Assembly: GCF_005280585.1 (NCBI RefSeq)
Contig: NZ_SZVO01000006.1
Coordinates: 186,001 to 250,000, forward strand
DNA length: 64,000 bases
Reading direction: 5' to 3'
Source of the DNA: Dyadobacter frigoris
GTDB lineage: Bacteria > Bacteroidota > Bacteroidia > Cytophagales > Spirosomataceae
The translations under genes and the position numbers were made by a program. The notes below the pieces were generated by a model, which was not told the origin of the DNA, ran no database searches, and saw only the letters and a program-made list of their open reading frames with translations. This document shows, one piece after another, positions 24,992 to 34,491 of this stretch; within the stretch, counting starts at the first letter, position 1, and every line of letters starts with the position of its first letter.

Positions 24992-26218
24992 ATGATAAAA
25001 TATTTGAAACCCAAAAGCAACCACCAGATCCAAAGAACTTTAACCGGCACTTTCTTTGCATTACTTTTCCTGACCACTTTTTTCAGCAAACCTGCAAATG
25101 CTCAATTTGGCACTTTAAGTCCCCAAGCAAAAGTAAGCCTCGTAACTATTGGGCCGGGACAAGAATTATATTCAGGTTTTGGGCACAGCGTTTTGTGGAT
25201 TTATGATCCGATCACCGGTTTGGATAATGCTTACAGCTATGGTTCATTCAGTTTTCAGACTGGAAACTTTTACGTCAAATTTTTGCGCGGAACACTACCT
25301 TATACGATTTCAGTAGCGCCATTGGCATTGGAGGCTCCTTACTGGCAGGCCGAAAACCGCTTCATTAAGGAACAGGTTTTAAATCTTTCACCAACCCAAA
25401 AGCAGAAACTTTACAATTATCTCGAAACAAACCACCTACCCCAAAACCGGGAATATCAGTATAAATTCTTTTACGACAATTGCTCAACCCGTCTTTCAGA
25501 TGCATTAAAAGCGGCAGCGGGTGATAGTTTGACATTCCCTGGTTATACAAAGGATACACTAAGTTTCCGTCAATGGATTGACAAATACGCTTACAAACAA
25601 AAACCATGGTCGGATTTCGGAATGGATCTGGCTATCGGCGCACCATCTGATGAAATTGCAACACCGGCTCAGGCGACCTTTTTACCTGATAATTTGAGCA
25701 GTGCTTTTGCTGATTCTAAAATAAAACTGAACGGTCAAACAACGCCATTGGTAGCAGTTACAAGAGATCTTTTCGTAGCAGCTCCGGTTGAAAAAGGCTT
25801 TGAAATTACGCCCATGATCTTCTTCTGGACACTTGCCGCGCTTGTCTTGGCATACACTTTTTATCAATCCAAAAAAGAGACCGTCAATTTTACATTCGAT
25901 AAAATTCTTTTTACTATTGTTGGGTTAATTGGGTGGTTAATTCTGCTTTTATGGTTTGGGACCAATCATGGCGTAACAACCTGGAATTACGATATTCTTT
26001 GGGCATTTCCGCTTTGGCTGCCTTTAATTTGGTATATTTCAAAAGACAAAAAACCGGCCTGGTTTCAGTTTGTGCTGATTTTCTATGCAATACTTTTAAT
26101 GGCATCAACTGCAAACCTGGTAAAACATAATTTTGTAGTAATACCGATTCTGGTTATGTTGATCACAAGGGTTTATTACATTAATAATTCACTTTCTAAA
26201 ATCCCGCAAAAAGGATAG
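24992..26218 (+). CDS. DUF4105 (Lnb N-terminal-like) membrane protein
   Basis: A 408-residue protein starting at the ATG at 24992, one base after the rsmI stop. An N-terminal basic segment and hydrophobic stretch (to about residue 43, ending in NAQFG) act as a signal peptide. The DUF4105 domain (about 45-190) contains GFGHSVLWIYDP and YDNCSTRLSDAL. The paired His and Cys recall the catalytic residues of papain-like and NlpC/P60-like folds, so a hydrolase is possible but not shown. The C-terminal 130 residues hold about five membrane segments. The domain faces the periplasm. It overlaps no other gene and precedes an inositol monophosphatase by 6 bases. Confidence 0.88.
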   Translation: MIKYLKPKSNHQIQRTLTGTFFALLFLTTFFSKPANAQFGTLSPQAKVSLVTIGPGQELYSGFGHSVLWIYDPITGLDNAYSYGSFSFQTGNFYVKFLRGTLPYTISVAPLALEAPYWQAENRFIKEQVLNLSPTQKQKLYNYLETNHLPQNREYQYKFFYDNCSTRLSDALKAAAGDSLTFPGYTKDTLSFRQWIDKYAYKQKPWSDFGMDLAIGAPSDEIATPAQATFLPDNLSSAFADSKIKLNGQTTPLVAVTRDLFVAAPVEKGFEITPMIFFWTLAALVLAYTFYQSKKETVNFTFDKILFTIVGLIGWLILLLWFGTNHGVTTWNYDILWAFPLWLPLIWYISKDKKPAWFQFVLIFYAILLMASTANLVKHNFVVIPILVMLITRVYYINNSLSKIPQKG

Positions 26219-26224
26219 AAAAGC

Positions 26225-27019
26225 ATGGATCTGGAATTGCTGACTAAACAAACGATAGAAATTGTAAAACAAGCTTCTGCCTTTATTCAGCGGGAAGCAA
26301 AATCTTTTTCAAGAGATAAAATTGAATATAAAGACCTCAATAATCTCGTTTCTTACGTGGACAAAGAGGCAGAAAAAATGCTGGTTGCGGGTTTGAGTAA
26401 AATTCTTCCGGAAGCAAGTTATATTACAGAGGAAGGTACAACCGGACAAGAACCGGATCCAGAAGCGCTAAACTGGATTATCGATCCATTGGATGGCACT
26501 ACAAATTTCATTCATGGAATTCCTGTGTATTGCGTTAGTGTTGGTCTGGCGAGAGGTAAAGAATTGCTGCTGGGCGTAATTCACGAGCCAAGTCTTGATG
26601 AAGTTTTCTTTGGCTGGAAAAACGGCGGAGCCTGGTGCAATGAAAAGAAAATGTCTGTTTCAAAGGTTAAAACTTTACAGGAAAGTTTAATCGCAACGGG
26701 TTTTCCGTATTATAAATTTGAAAAACAAAAGCGATACATGTACATTCTGGAATTGCTTATGCAAAAAACGCATGGCATCAGGAGAATGGGAGCAGCAGCT
26801 GTTGATTTAGCCTATGTGGCTGCCGGACGTTTTGACGGATTTTATGAGTACAATCTCAATTCCTGGGATATGGCTGCTGGTGTACTTTTGATAAAAGAAG
26901 CCGGCGGAACGGTTACCGATTTTAACGGAGGAGACAATTATCTTTTTGGCGGTGATATTATAGCTGGTTCGGGCGGACATGCGGAACTGGTGGCTGCAAT
27001 CAAGGATAATTTCAATTAA
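26225..27019 (+). CDS. Inositol monophosphatase family protein
   Basis: A 264-residue Mg2+-dependent, Li+-sensitive-type phosphatase. The metal-binding block is WIIDPLDGTTNFIHGIPVY (about residues 83-101), preceded by EEGT (about 69), and the C-terminal signature is WDMAAGVLLIKEAGG (about 217-231). All metal ligands are present. Family members act on inositol phosphates, 3'-phosphoadenosine 5'-phosphate, fructose 1,6-bisphosphate or histidinol phosphate, and SuhB also binds RNA polymerase; the sequence does not choose between these. It lies 6 bases after the DUF4105 gene. Confidence 0.93.
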   Translation: MDLELLTKQTIEIVKQASAFIQREAKSFSRDKIEYKDLNNLVSYVDKEAEKMLVAGLSKILPEASYITEEGTTGQEPDPEALNWIIDPLDGTTNFIHGIPVYCVSVGLARGKELLLGVIHEPSLDEVFFGWKNGGAWCNEKKMSVSKVKTLQESLIATGFPYYKFEKQKRYMYILELLMQKTHGIRRMGAAAVDLAYVAAGRFDGFYEYNLNSWDMAAGVLLIKEAGGTVTDFNGGDNYLFGGDIIAGSGGHAELVAAIKDNFN

Positions 27020-27067
27020 AATACATTAACAAATAAACCGGTATTAATTATTAACCTCAATCTCATC

Positions 27068-27604
27068 ATGGAACTGGAACAGCTTCGTTTTCCTATTGGA
27101 AGATTTGTTCCGCAGGATCAATACACACCTGCTGAAATAAAAACAAATATTCAGATTATCAGCGCGTTACCTTCTAAATTTATCAATTTATTAGGTGGCT
27201 GGGATAACGAAAAATTAAACACGACTTATCGTCCTGAAGGCTGGACAGTCAGACAACTGGTACATCATGTAGCCGACAGCCACATGAACGCTTATATACG
27301 TTTCCGCCTTGCGTTGACGGAAGATAATCCAACGATAAAACCTTACGAGGAGCAGCTTTGGGCGGAATTGCCGGATGCAAAAGAAGCTCAGGTTGAATTA
27401 TCGTTACAACTGATACGATACATTCACTTACGCTGGGTTTTACTTTTGAATTCCCTGGGAGAAAAGGAATTGGCTCGCACGTATGTGCATCCCGCCAATA
27501 ACAGTACAAACCGTCTGGATATGGTTATAGCAAATTATGCGTGGCATAGCGAACATCATTATCAACAGGCATTTCAGTTGGCCGCCAGGAACAATTGGGC
27601 CTAA
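27068..27604 (+). CDS. YfiT-type DinB/bacillithiol transferase-like metal-dependent protein
   Basis: A 178-residue DinB-fold protein. LRFPIGRF at the N-terminus is typical of YfiT. Three His ligands for Zn2+/Ni2+ are visible: VHHVADSHMN (about residues 65-74) and WHSEHHYQQ (about 158-166). YfiT-like enzymes are annotated as metal-dependent hydrolases or bacillithiol S-transferases. Whether bacillithiol is made by this organism cannot be told from this window. It is the fourth gene of the rsmI-led run, 48 bases after the inositol monophosphatase gene. Confidence 0.9.
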   Translation: MELEQLRFPIGRFVPQDQYTPAEIKTNIQIISALPSKFINLLGGWDNEKLNTTYRPEGWTVRQLVHHVADSHMNAYIRFRLALTEDNPTIKPYEEQLWAELPDAKEAQVELSLQLIRYIHLRWVLLLNSLGEKELARTYVHPANNSTNRLDMVIANYAWHSEHHYQQAFQLAARNNWA

Positions 27605-27621
27605 AAATCTGTTTAGAAAAC

Positions 27622-27759
27622 ATGATACAGCAAGTAATAATATTCGCTCTTTTTATAGGCGCCGCAAGTTATATTGGTTGGAAGATATATAAATCTTTTG
27701 ACAGCAGCGGCGGATGCGGAAAGGGCTGCGGTTGCAGTTCTGATAAAAAATTAGCTTAA
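27622..27759 (+). CDS. Small Cys-rich membrane protein (FeoB-associated type)
   Basis: A 45-residue peptide with one N-terminal membrane segment (about residues 5-23, VIIFALFIGAASYIGWKIY) and a short tail with Cys at 32, 36 and 38 (GGCGKGCGCSS). This layout matches the FeoB-associated Cys-rich membrane protein family, proposed to help ferrous iron uptake. No feoA or feoB lies in the window, so the link to iron is weak here. It starts 17 bases after the YfiT-like gene and precedes a strong terminator, so it is probably the last gene of this run. Confidence 0.75.
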   Translation: MIQQVIIFALFIGAASYIGWKIYKSFDSSGGCGKGCGCSSDKKLA

Positions 27760-27765
27760 ATAAAG

Positions 27766-27804
27766 AATGGCAGATTAATTGAAAGTTTCAATCAATCTGC
27801 CATT
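27766..27804. terminator. Bidirectional terminator between the Cys-rich peptide gene and acs
   Basis: AATGGCAGATT (27766-27776) and AATCTGCCATT (27794-27804) form an 11-bp stem with an inner GAAA/TTTC pairing, between two convergent genes. Confidence 0.85.
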
Positions 27805-27814
27805 TATACTTTTC

Positions 27815-29704
27815 TTACAATGCTCCTGCCTTAATGTCTTCCACAACAGCCGGATCAAGTAAAGTTGAAATATCTCCCAAACTATCCATTTCTCCCTCAG
27901 CTACCTTACGCAAAATGCGTCGCATAATTTTCCCTGAACGGGTTTTTGGTAATCCTGAAACAAACTGAATTTTATCCGGTTTGGCAATCGGGCCGATTAA
28001 TCTGGAAACTGTGGCTGCAATATCCTTGCGCATCATTTCGGGATCATCCGGTTTATTTTCCGTGATTATGTAGGCATAAATACCTTGTCCTTTGATCTCA
28101 TGCGGATAACCAACCACAGCAGATTCAACGACACCCAAGTGCATGTTAATCGCATTTTCTACCTCCGCAGTACCAATCCTGTGTCCGGATACATTCATTA
28201 CATCATCAACACGGCCTGTAATTCTGTAATTCCCATCTTCATCACGAAGACATCCGTCACCTGTGAAATACATACCCGGATAGGTTGAGAAATAGGTTTG
28301 TTTGCACCGCTCATGATCTCCATAAGTGGTACGGATAATGCCCGGCCATGGGAATTTGATACAAAGATTTCCACTTACGCCATTTCCTTCAATAATTTCA
28401 CCTTTTTCATCAACCAAAACAGGCTGAATTCCGGGTAAAGGTAAAGTCGCATAAGTTGGCTTTTCAGGCGTGACACCAGCAAGGGAAGAAATCATAATAC
28501 CGCCGGTTTCGGTCTGCCACCAGGTATCCACGAGCGGACAATTTCCCTTTCCGATATTTTGCTTAAACCATTGCCAGGCTTCCTCGTTAATCGGCTCACC
28601 TACTGAACCTAGTTTTGTTAAAGACGACAAGTCATTATCTTTTACAAAAGATAATCCAAAACTCATCAGCGAGCGAATTGCCGTTGGTGCCGTATAAAGA
28701 ATATTTACTTTATGTTTCGCCACAATCTGCCAGAAACGGCCAGCATCAGGATAGGTTGGAATTCCTTCAAAAATCAGGGAAGTTGCACCGTAACAGAGCG
28801 GTCCGTAAACGATGTAACTATGACCGGTGATCCAGCCAATATCAGCCGTACAGAAATGAATTTCGCCTGGCTCGTATTGAAAAACATTAGCAAAAGTATA
28901 GGTCGCAAAGACCATATAACCCGCTATTGTATGTACAACACCCTTTGGTTTCCCGGTTGAGCCCGATGTGTATAAAATAAAAAGTGTATCCTCTGCATCC
29001 ATCGGTTCAGCCGGACAAACAGAATCCACTGATTTCTCTTCTTCTTCCCACCACAGATCTCTTCCTTTCAACATGGAAACAGGCGTGCGGGTACGTGTCA
29101 TTACGATTACGTTTTTAACCGTTTTGCACAAATCAAGTGCATTGTCAACCGTTTCTTTCATTGGAATTACCTTTTGCCCCCGGAATGATCCGTCGGAAGT
29201 AATTACCATGGTACATTCCGCATCATTAATCCTGTCGGCAATTGATTTAGCAGAGAACCCCCCAAAAACAACAGAATGAACCGCGCCTATTCTGGCACAT
29301 GCGAGTACTGCAATCGTAAGCTCCGGAACCATAGGCAGATAGATACAAATTCTATCTCCTTTTTTTACACCATGTTTTTTCAAAACATTGGCAAAACGAC
29401 ACACACGATCGTATAAAACGCGATACGTAATTGTCACAGACTGATCATCCGGATCATTTGGTTCCCAGATAATCGCAGGCTGGTCACCTTTGTCTGCAAG
29501 ATGCCTGTCAAGTGCATTTTCGGTGATATTTAAAACGCCGCCTTCATACCATTTTATGGTTGCTTCTGCGAAATCACCGCTTAAAACTTTTTTCCATGGT
29601 TTACGCCATTGAAACTGTTGGCCAACTTCGGCCCAATAACCTTCGGGATCGTCCACACTTTGCTGGTAGGCAACCTGATACTCTTCAAAGGTTTTAATTC
29701 TCAT
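27815..29704 (-). CDS. acs: Acetate--CoA ligase (acetyl-CoA synthetase)
   Basis: A 629-residue ANL-superfamily enzyme that activates acetate through acetyl-AMP. The P-loop is [13 protein letters not shown] (about residues 244-256). Further motifs are [11 protein letters not shown], with the acetate-pocket Trp; [38 protein letters not shown], the hinge and CoA region read in parts; and [11 protein letters not shown] near the C-terminus, with the catalytic Lys that can be acetylated. The length is normal. No acetyltransferase or deacetylase lies nearby. It is divergently placed from a methyltransferase gene across 247 bases. Confidence 0.97.
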   Translation of the reverse strand: MRIKTFEEYQVAYQQSVDDPEGYWAEVGQQFQWRKPWKKVLSGDFAEATIKWYEGGVLNITENALDRHLADKGDQPAIIWEPNDPDDQSVTITYRVLYDRVCRFANVLKKHGVKKGDRICIYLPMVPELTIAVLACARIGAVHSVVFGGFSAKSIADRINDAECTMVITSDGSFRGQKVIPMKETVDNALDLCKTVKNVIVMTRTRTPVSMLKGRDLWWEEEEKSVDSVCPAEPMDAEDTLFILYTSGSTGKPKGVVHTIAGYMVFATYTFANVFQYEPGEIHFCTADIGWITGHSYIVYGPLCYGATSLIFEGIPTYPDAGRFWQIVAKHKVNILYTAPTAIRSLMSFGLSFVKDNDLSSLTKLGSVGEPINEEAWQWFKQNIGKGNCPLVDTWWQTETGGIMISSLAGVTPEKPTYATLPLPGIQPVLVDEKGEIIEGNGVSGNLCIKFPWPGIIRTTYGDHERCKQTYFSTYPGMYFTGDGCLRDEDGNYRITGRVDDVMNVSGHRIGTAEVENAINMHLGVVESAVVGYPHEIKGQGIYAYIITENKPDDPEMMRKDIAATVSRLIGPIAKPDKIQFVSGLPKTRSGKIMRRILRKVAEGEMDSLGDISTLLDPAVVEDIKAGAL

Positions 29705-29951
29705 GATTAAAAAAGGTTAACTTAGGAAATTACTATAATAACCGACAATTTATAATTTTCATTTGGTTCGTCCAACTTAAACTAAAACAGATTACCGAAG
29801 CTTAATAAGAGGAAATTGCCCTTTGTGGCGGTATATCACTCTGATTCAAAGGAATCTAGCTTCGGATGTCGTTAACAGGAATTTTTATAAATAAAAAAAC
29901 TGTAATTTCGGGCTTGAAAACAGGAATAAAAACCTGTCCAAACAGGACATA

Positions 29952-31169
29952 ATGAGCGATTTTTTGACAAATAAAAATGTACCGGAAACTGGTTTTACAG
30001 AAGCTGAACTTGCTTTTATACAAAAACATAGCGATGAGGATGTAACCAGACTGATATTGAAATCCGGTCAGTTTAAGGATCTTGATGTCAAAAAACTTGC
30101 TGCCCAGATTTTGTCAAGACAAAAAGCTTCAAAAAAATTACCTGAATGGGCGTCGATTGAAAAACTGATTTTCCCGCCATCACTTTCTGTTGAACAAAGC
30201 TCATCCGAAGCAACTGCGAAATACAAATCTTCATTAATTAAAGGAAAAACGCTGATTGATATTACCGGCGGTATGGGTGTTGATTCGTTTTATCTGAGTA
30301 AAAATTTTGAGAAAACCCATTATTTCGAACAACAGGAAGAAGTTGCCAAAACAGCTGAATATAATTTCGGATTACTGTCCGCAAGGAACATCGAAGTACA
30401 TAACGCCGATTCTATTGAAGGCATAGAGAAAAACAACATGCAGGCAAACTGGATTTATGCTGATCCGGCCCGGAGGGATGCCAACAAACAAAAAGTTGTG
30501 CTATTATCGGATTGTGCACCTGATGTAAAATTTCATCTTCCGGAGCTTTTCAAACACGCTCCGAATATACTTTTAAAAACTTCTCCCTTACTGGATATTG
30601 ACCTTGCGGTGCAGGAATTAAAATTGGTCAGAGAAGTTCATGTGATTGGTTATGAACAGGAATGTAAAGAATTACTTTTTAATATAAATGAAACATATAA
30701 CGATGAATTTCTGATTAAAGCCCGGGTAATTAATACGGCTGGCGAAACAATTCATGAACTGGATTTTTCCCGGAATCAGGAACGGGATGCCGTAATTGAA
30801 TTCAGCGAACCAATTTCTTATCTTTATGAACCTCATCCTGCAATATTAAAAGCAGGTGCATTTAAATATTTGTGTACAGCATTTGAAGTCAAAAAACTGG
30901 CTGCTCACAGTCATTTGTATACTTCCAAAAATCTGGTCTCAGATTTCCCAGGACGTACTTTTGAAGTTACCGCAGTTTGTAAACCCGATGCAAAAGGAAT
31001 AGGACAATTTGTACCAGACAATAAGGCAAATCTGACGATCAGAAATTTTCCTGCAAAAATTGATGACCTGAGAAAAAAATGGCGTCTTAAAGAAGGTGGT
31101 GATATCTACCTTTTTGCTACGACACTTTTTAACCAGAAAAGGGCGGTAGTTGTAACAAAAAAATTATAA
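29952..31169 (+). CDS. Class I SAM-dependent methyltransferase with THUMP-like domain
   Basis: A 405-residue protein. The N-terminal 90 residues are helical. A Rossmann methyltransferase follows: LIDITGGMGVDSFYLSK (motif I, about 97-113), YFEQQEEVAKTAEYN (motif II), and WIYADPARRD (about 167-176; the DPAR motif in place of NPPY/DPPY of nucleic acid methyltransferases). The C-terminal part (about 330-405, VCKPDAKGIGQFVPDNKANLTI read in parts) fits the THUMP-like domain found with this enzyme in Bacteroidota. RNA is the likely substrate, but which base or RNA is unknown. A TAATTTCG sequence upstream (29902-29909) is one mismatch from a -7 box. Confidence 0.85.
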   Translation: MSDFLTNKNVPETGFTEAELAFIQKHSDEDVTRLILKSGQFKDLDVKKLAAQILSRQKASKKLPEWASIEKLIFPPSLSVEQSSSEATAKYKSSLIKGKTLIDITGGMGVDSFYLSKNFEKTHYFEQQEEVAKTAEYNFGLLSARNIEVHNADSIEGIEKNNMQANWIYADPARRDANKQKVVLLSDCAPDVKFHLPELFKHAPNILLKTSPLLDIDLAVQELKLVREVHVIGYEQECKELLFNINETYNDEFLIKARVINTAGETIHELDFSRNQERDAVIEFSEPISYLYEPHPAILKAGAFKYLCTAFEVKKLAAHSHLYTSKNLVSDFPGRTFEVTAVCKPDAKGIGQFVPDNKANLTIRNFPAKIDDLRKKWRLKEGGDIYLFATTLFNQKRAVVVTKKL

Positions 31170-31205
31170 CTGTCTAATCAATTTTTGACCAAAAAAATTA
31201 AGAAA

Positions 31206-31844
31206 ATGAAACTTCAGATTCGTTCAGTCGTTCTTGCTGCTGCTTTATTCGTAACAGCTACTTTACACGCCCAAACAATTTCTCCGGGAAAAGCTACCAT
31301 TGACAAACAGGAATATTTAGGTTTAAACCTGAACCAGAATATCTCGGAAAAATATCTGAGCAAATACTGGGAATCCTACCTGGAAAAATTCGGAAAAGTT
31401 AAAAGTAAACGCAGTGTTTATACAATAGAGAAAGCTGCAATAACTTCCATTTCCACCAGCCCGGTTTTGGTTACAAGCCAGATCACATCAGGAAAAGACC
31501 TTTCACAGGTTTTTCTTGCGCTAAATATTAATGGCCAGTATATCACAGCGTCAACTGATGATGGATATAAAAGTGCAGAAGCTCTTTTGAAAGATTTTGC
31601 TGATTATGCTCTGGTTCGTGAAGATGCACGTGTGGCTGATGAAGTTTTTACCACATCGACAAAAACCTACCAGAAATTACAGAAGGATAACGACAATACT
31701 GCCAAAGACATTGAAAAAACTGAAAAGAAACTGACAGAATTAAAAGCTGAGCTGGAAAAGAAAAAACTGGAAGCCGATAACTCTCTGGTCGATTTGCAGA
31801 ACAAACAGAAATCATTGGAAGCTGCGAAAAGTAAGGTTAAATAA
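31206..31844 (+). CDS. Hypothetical exported coiled-coil protein
   Basis: A 212-residue protein starting at the ATG at 31206 (MKLQIRSVV); a TTG seven codons upstream is less likely. It has a signal peptide (to about 23, ending LHAQ), a central beta-rich domain of about 120 residues (YLGLNLNQNISEKYL, AITSISTSPVLVTSQI), and a C-terminal Lys/Glu-rich coiled coil (about 155-212, TEKKLTELKAELEKKKLE). I do not recognise a family. The predicted location is the periplasm or outer membrane. It follows the methyltransferase by 36 bases and is terminated by a long hairpin. Confidence 0.7.
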   Translation: MKLQIRSVVLAAALFVTATLHAQTISPGKATIDKQEYLGLNLNQNISEKYLSKYWESYLEKFGKVKSKRSVYTIEKAAITSISTSPVLVTSQITSGKDLSQVFLALNINGQYITASTDDGYKSAEALLKDFADYALVREDARVADEVFTTSTKTYQKLQKDNDNTAKDIEKTEKKLTELKAELEKKKLEADNSLVDLQNKQKSLEAAKSKVK

Positions 31845-31856
31845 AGTTTGATATTA

Positions 31857-31894
31857 AACAACAAAAAGAGTCGGACCGGACTCTTTTTGTTGTT
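31857..31894. terminator. Bidirectional terminator between the coiled-coil protein gene and the PAS-LuxR gene
   Basis: Perfect 16-bp arms AACAACAAAAAGAGTC (31857-31872) and GACTCTTTTTGTTGTT (31879-31894) between convergent genes, with A and T runs serving both directions. Confidence 0.9.
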
Positions 31895-32574
31895 TAAATA
31901 AGGTCAAAAGCCCTGGCGTACTGAGCGAAATCATAGTAAGAACTTATCGATAATTTCTTCTTGATATTTTTACGATGTGCATCCACAGTTGCCGATGCAA
32001 TTCCTAATTCTTCTGATATTTCCGGTGAACTTTTGCCATAGGAAACCCATTTCAAAATCTCCTTTTCCCGTTTTCCAAGTGTTGAAAATCTCTGATAATT
32101 CTCTCGTAGAAAAGTATTTTCTTCTAACAAACGTTCAGCTTTTGCCGGCATATGTTTCATTTCGTCAAGGGCAGTGGCTGTCGTAATGCACAGAAAGGCA
32201 TTTCCCGCCTCATCCTGCATAAAAAGCCTGGTAGCACTAATATACCAGGCCCAGTTTTCACTCTTAGCCAATTTTACCTGCTGAAAATACGATATGCTGC
32301 CGTCCATATCATTGTTTGAAAGAAGCACTTTGAACTTTGGCCAATAGTCATCCGAATCTTCAATATTAAAAAACCGGTGCTGATATTCTGCCTTCATCTG
32401 CTTTAATTCTTCCAGGCTTACCCCCAATAAAGACAATCCTTTTGGCGACATATACACCACCGAAAAATCTTCAATTCTATGTATGATAACAATAGCGGGA
32501 AGTTGATCAGCAATTATTTCAATTGCCTTAATATTTTCATTAATAAGACTTTCCGTGTGTTCGTTGATTAACAT
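31894..32574 (-). CDS. PAS domain LuxR-type transcriptional regulator
   Basis: A 226-residue protein with a PAS-like sensor domain (about 15-130; VVYMSPKGLSLLGVS, FQQVKLAKSENWAWY) and a C-terminal LuxR/NarL helix-turn-helix (about 165-220; LGKREKEILKWVSYGKSSPEISEELG, VDAHRKNIKKKL read in parts). The architecture resembles orphan PAS-LuxR regulators of Bacteroidota, which bind DNA without a receiver domain or partner kinase. The ligand is unknown. No kinase gene lies nearby and its targets cannot be inferred. Its stop codon overlaps the end of the terminator hairpin. Confidence 0.88.
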   Translation of the reverse strand: MLINEHTESLINENIKAIEIIADQLPAIVIIHRIEDFSVVYMSPKGLSLLGVSLEELKQMKAEYQHRFFNIEDSDDYWPKFKVLLSNNDMDGSISYFQQVKLAKSENWAWYISATRLFMQDEAGNAFLCITTATALDEMKHMPAKAERLLEENTFLRENYQRFSTLGKREKEILKWVSYGKSSPEISEELGIASATVDAHRKNIKKKLSISSYYDFAQYARAFDLI

Positions 32575-32655
32575 TTTGTCAGGATGTGTAGTTTGTGCAG
32601 GTTATTATGTCAAAATCATATCAAGGTAAAGGAGTGGTTAAAATAATCTCTAAAT

Positions 32656-32699
32656 GATAAAAAAAAGAGAGCATAAACTATTGCTCTCTTTTTTTTATC
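32656..32699 (-). terminator. Intrinsic terminator of the ArsC/Spx-like gene
   Basis: A perfect 18-bp inverted repeat (32656-32673 and 32682-32699; core AGAGAGCA/TGCTCTCT) with an 8-base loop. The arms contain eight A and eight T, so it can stop transcription from either side. Confidence 0.9.
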
Positions 32700-32709
32700 A
32701 AAAAGTTTC

Positions 32710-33063
32710 TTACAAAAATGCTTTTTCGTATTCAGATTCGGAGAAACCAATTGCGATGGCTTTCCCTGATGCATCCTCAATTAATGGTCTTTTTATAACT
32801 GAGTTTTTTGAAATCATCAATTCAGTTGCGGATTTTTCGTCTGTAACTGCTGCTTTTTCTTCCTCTGACAACTGTTTCCAGGTTGTTCCGGCCTTATTGA
32901 CCAGTTTCTCCCATGGAAAATATTGAAACCAGCCTGTTATCTTTTCCGCTGTAATGCCTTTTTTCTTGTAGTCATGAAAAGTATATGCGATACCTTTCTC
33001 ATCAAGCCACGTTCTGGCCTTTTTTACTGTGTTGCAATTTGGAATTCCGTATACTGTAAACAT
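32710..33063 (-). CDS. ArsC/Spx-like thioredoxin-fold protein (YffB type)
   Basis: A 117-residue protein of the ArsC superfamily. The N-terminal motif is YGIPNCNTVKKARTWLDEKGIAY, with a single Cys (about residue 10) in the position of the redox or arsenate-binding Cys. WKQLSEEEK and NSVIKRPLIED are the usual C-terminal blocks; the RP motif is typical. It matches YffB/Spx/MgsR-type proteins more than a proven arsenate reductase, since no other ars gene is present. The activity is probably glutathione- or thiol-dependent, or regulatory; it is unproven. It reads as a single-gene unit. Confidence 0.88.
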   Translation of the reverse strand: MFTVYGIPNCNTVKKARTWLDEKGIAYTFHDYKKKGITAEKITGWFQYFPWEKLVNKAGTTWKQLSEEEKAAVTDEKSATELMISKNSVIKRPLIEDASGKAIAIGFSESEYEKAFL

Positions 33064-33093
33064 TATTGTAGCTTTCTCGGCTGTTAAAAATAA

Positions 33094-34491
33094 TTAAGCT
33101 GAAACAACTTCCTGTTCCAGAACCTGATCGGATAAACGCATTTTTTCGTCATCCAATTCTCCCTCCCAACGAGCGATTACTGCGGTGGCAAGGCAATTTC
33201 CTGTCACATTGACAGAAGTACGGGCCATATCCATAAGCTCGTCAATTCCCATCAAAAGAAGCACCGGCCATTCAGGCATATTGAAGTTGGCAATAGCACC
33301 TAACAAAATAACAAGTGTCGCTCTTGGAATCCCGGCAACACCTTTACTCGTCAACATAAGTAAAAACACCATGGAAAGCTGCTGCCCGATGGACATTTCT
33401 GTCCCCGTAGCCTGCGCAACAAAAACGGTGGCAAGTGCAAGATATAGCGTAGAACCATCCAGATTAAAACTATAACCCGTTGGCATAACGAAGGAAACAA
33501 TCTGGCGCGGAACACCAAACTTTTCCATTTTCTCCATTGCTTTCGGCAAAGCTGATTCTGAACTTGTAGTAGCAAAAGCGATAGAAACCGGTTCGAAAAT
33601 ATTCTTGACAAATTTGATGATTGGAATACGTGCGATCAGCATGATTGGTACAAACACCAATAAAATGAAAGCCGCAAGTGCGCAATACAAAGTGGCAAGC
33701 ATTAACGCAAGGTTTTTCAAAACGTCGATTCCCATATGTCCAACCGTTTCGGCAATAGCAGCACCTACACCAATCGGAGCAAAAAGCATGATGATTTTAG
33801 TGAATTTAAACATCACCTCTGCCAGCGTTTCAATTCCGGCTACAAATTTTTCTTTTTTAGCAGCCGGAATCAATGCAAGACTAATACCAAAAAGAACGCT
33901 AAAAACCACGATCTGAAGAACTTCTCCGTGATAAATTGATTTGGCAATATTTTCAGGGAACGAATGAAGTATAATTTCCTGCCAGGTTTGCTCAACAACT
34001 TTTGGTAATGTAGCACTGAAATTCGCAGGAATATCTATACCGTCGCCCGGGCGGATCCAGTTGGCAAAAAATAAACCAATTACAAGTGCAAAAGTTGTTA
34101 CTACTTCAAAATAAAGCAGCGATTTCCAGCCCATACGCCCAACCTGTTTCAAATCAGAATGTCCGGCAATACCCGTAACCAATGTTGCAAAAAGCAACGG
34201 AGCAATTACCGTTTTGATCATTTGAAGGAAAATCTGCCTTAAAAAGTGAAGTCCTGTTCCAAGTTCCGGGAAATCATATCCAATCTCGGTACCAACCAGC
34301 ATCGAAATCAAAATAGATGTTGTAAGGTTCCTCTTTACTATCGCGAAAATGATCAGTCCGGCCAACGCAGTCCAGCGCAAACCGACCAAAACATCCGTCG
34401 AAATCGTAATGATATTGTAAGCGTTAAGTACTGTGGCAAGCGCAGCGATTGTAATAAGAGCCAGGTTAACAATAGTAATTTTCTTCTTCAT
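33094..34491 (-). CDS. Dicarboxylate/amino acid:cation symporter (DctA/GltP family)
   Basis: A 465-residue transporter starting at the ATG at 34491 (MKKKITIV); an upstream GTG is less likely. It has about eight membrane helices plus two re-entrant loops, as in the DAACS (SLC1) family. Family blocks include KTVIAPLLFATLVTGIAGH, the Ser-rich loop ATTSSESALPKAMEK, FVMPTGYSFNLDGSTLYLALA (with the NMD/NLD-type cation site), and ARTSVNVTGNCLATAVIARWEGE. It likely imports glutamate, aspartate or C4-dicarboxylates with Na+ or H+; the choice is not visible. It is located in the inner membrane and stands alone. Confidence 0.95.
   Translation of the reverse strand: MKKKITIVNLALITIAALATVLNAYNIITISTDVLVGLRWTALAGLIIFAIVKRNLTTSILISMLVGTEIGYDFPELGTGLHFLRQIFLQMIKTVIAPLLFATLVTGIAGHSDLKQVGRMGWKSLLYFEVVTTFALVIGLFFANWIRPGDGIDIPANFSATLPKVVEQTWQEIILHSFPENIAKSIYHGEVLQIVVFSVLFGISLALIPAAKKEKFVAGIETLAEVMFKFTKIIMLFAPIGVGAAIAETVGHMGIDVLKNLALMLATLYCALAAFILLVFVPIMLIARIPIIKFVKNIFEPVSIAFATTSSESALPKAMEKMEKFGVPRQIVSFVMPTGYSFNLDGSTLYLALATVFVAQATGTEMSIGQQLSMVFLLMLTSKGVAGIPRATLVILLGAIANFNMPEWPVLLLMGIDELMDMARTSVNVTGNCLATAVIARWEGELDDEKMRLSDQVLEQEVVSA

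Noticed and set aside
32656..32699. A long palindrome considered as an insertion sequence end
   Set aside because: It has no partner repeat or transposase; the A/T runs and position mark it as a terminator.
32710..33063. Calling this gene a true arsenate reductase
   Set aside because: No other ars gene is nearby and the sequence fits YffB/Spx-like proteins as well.
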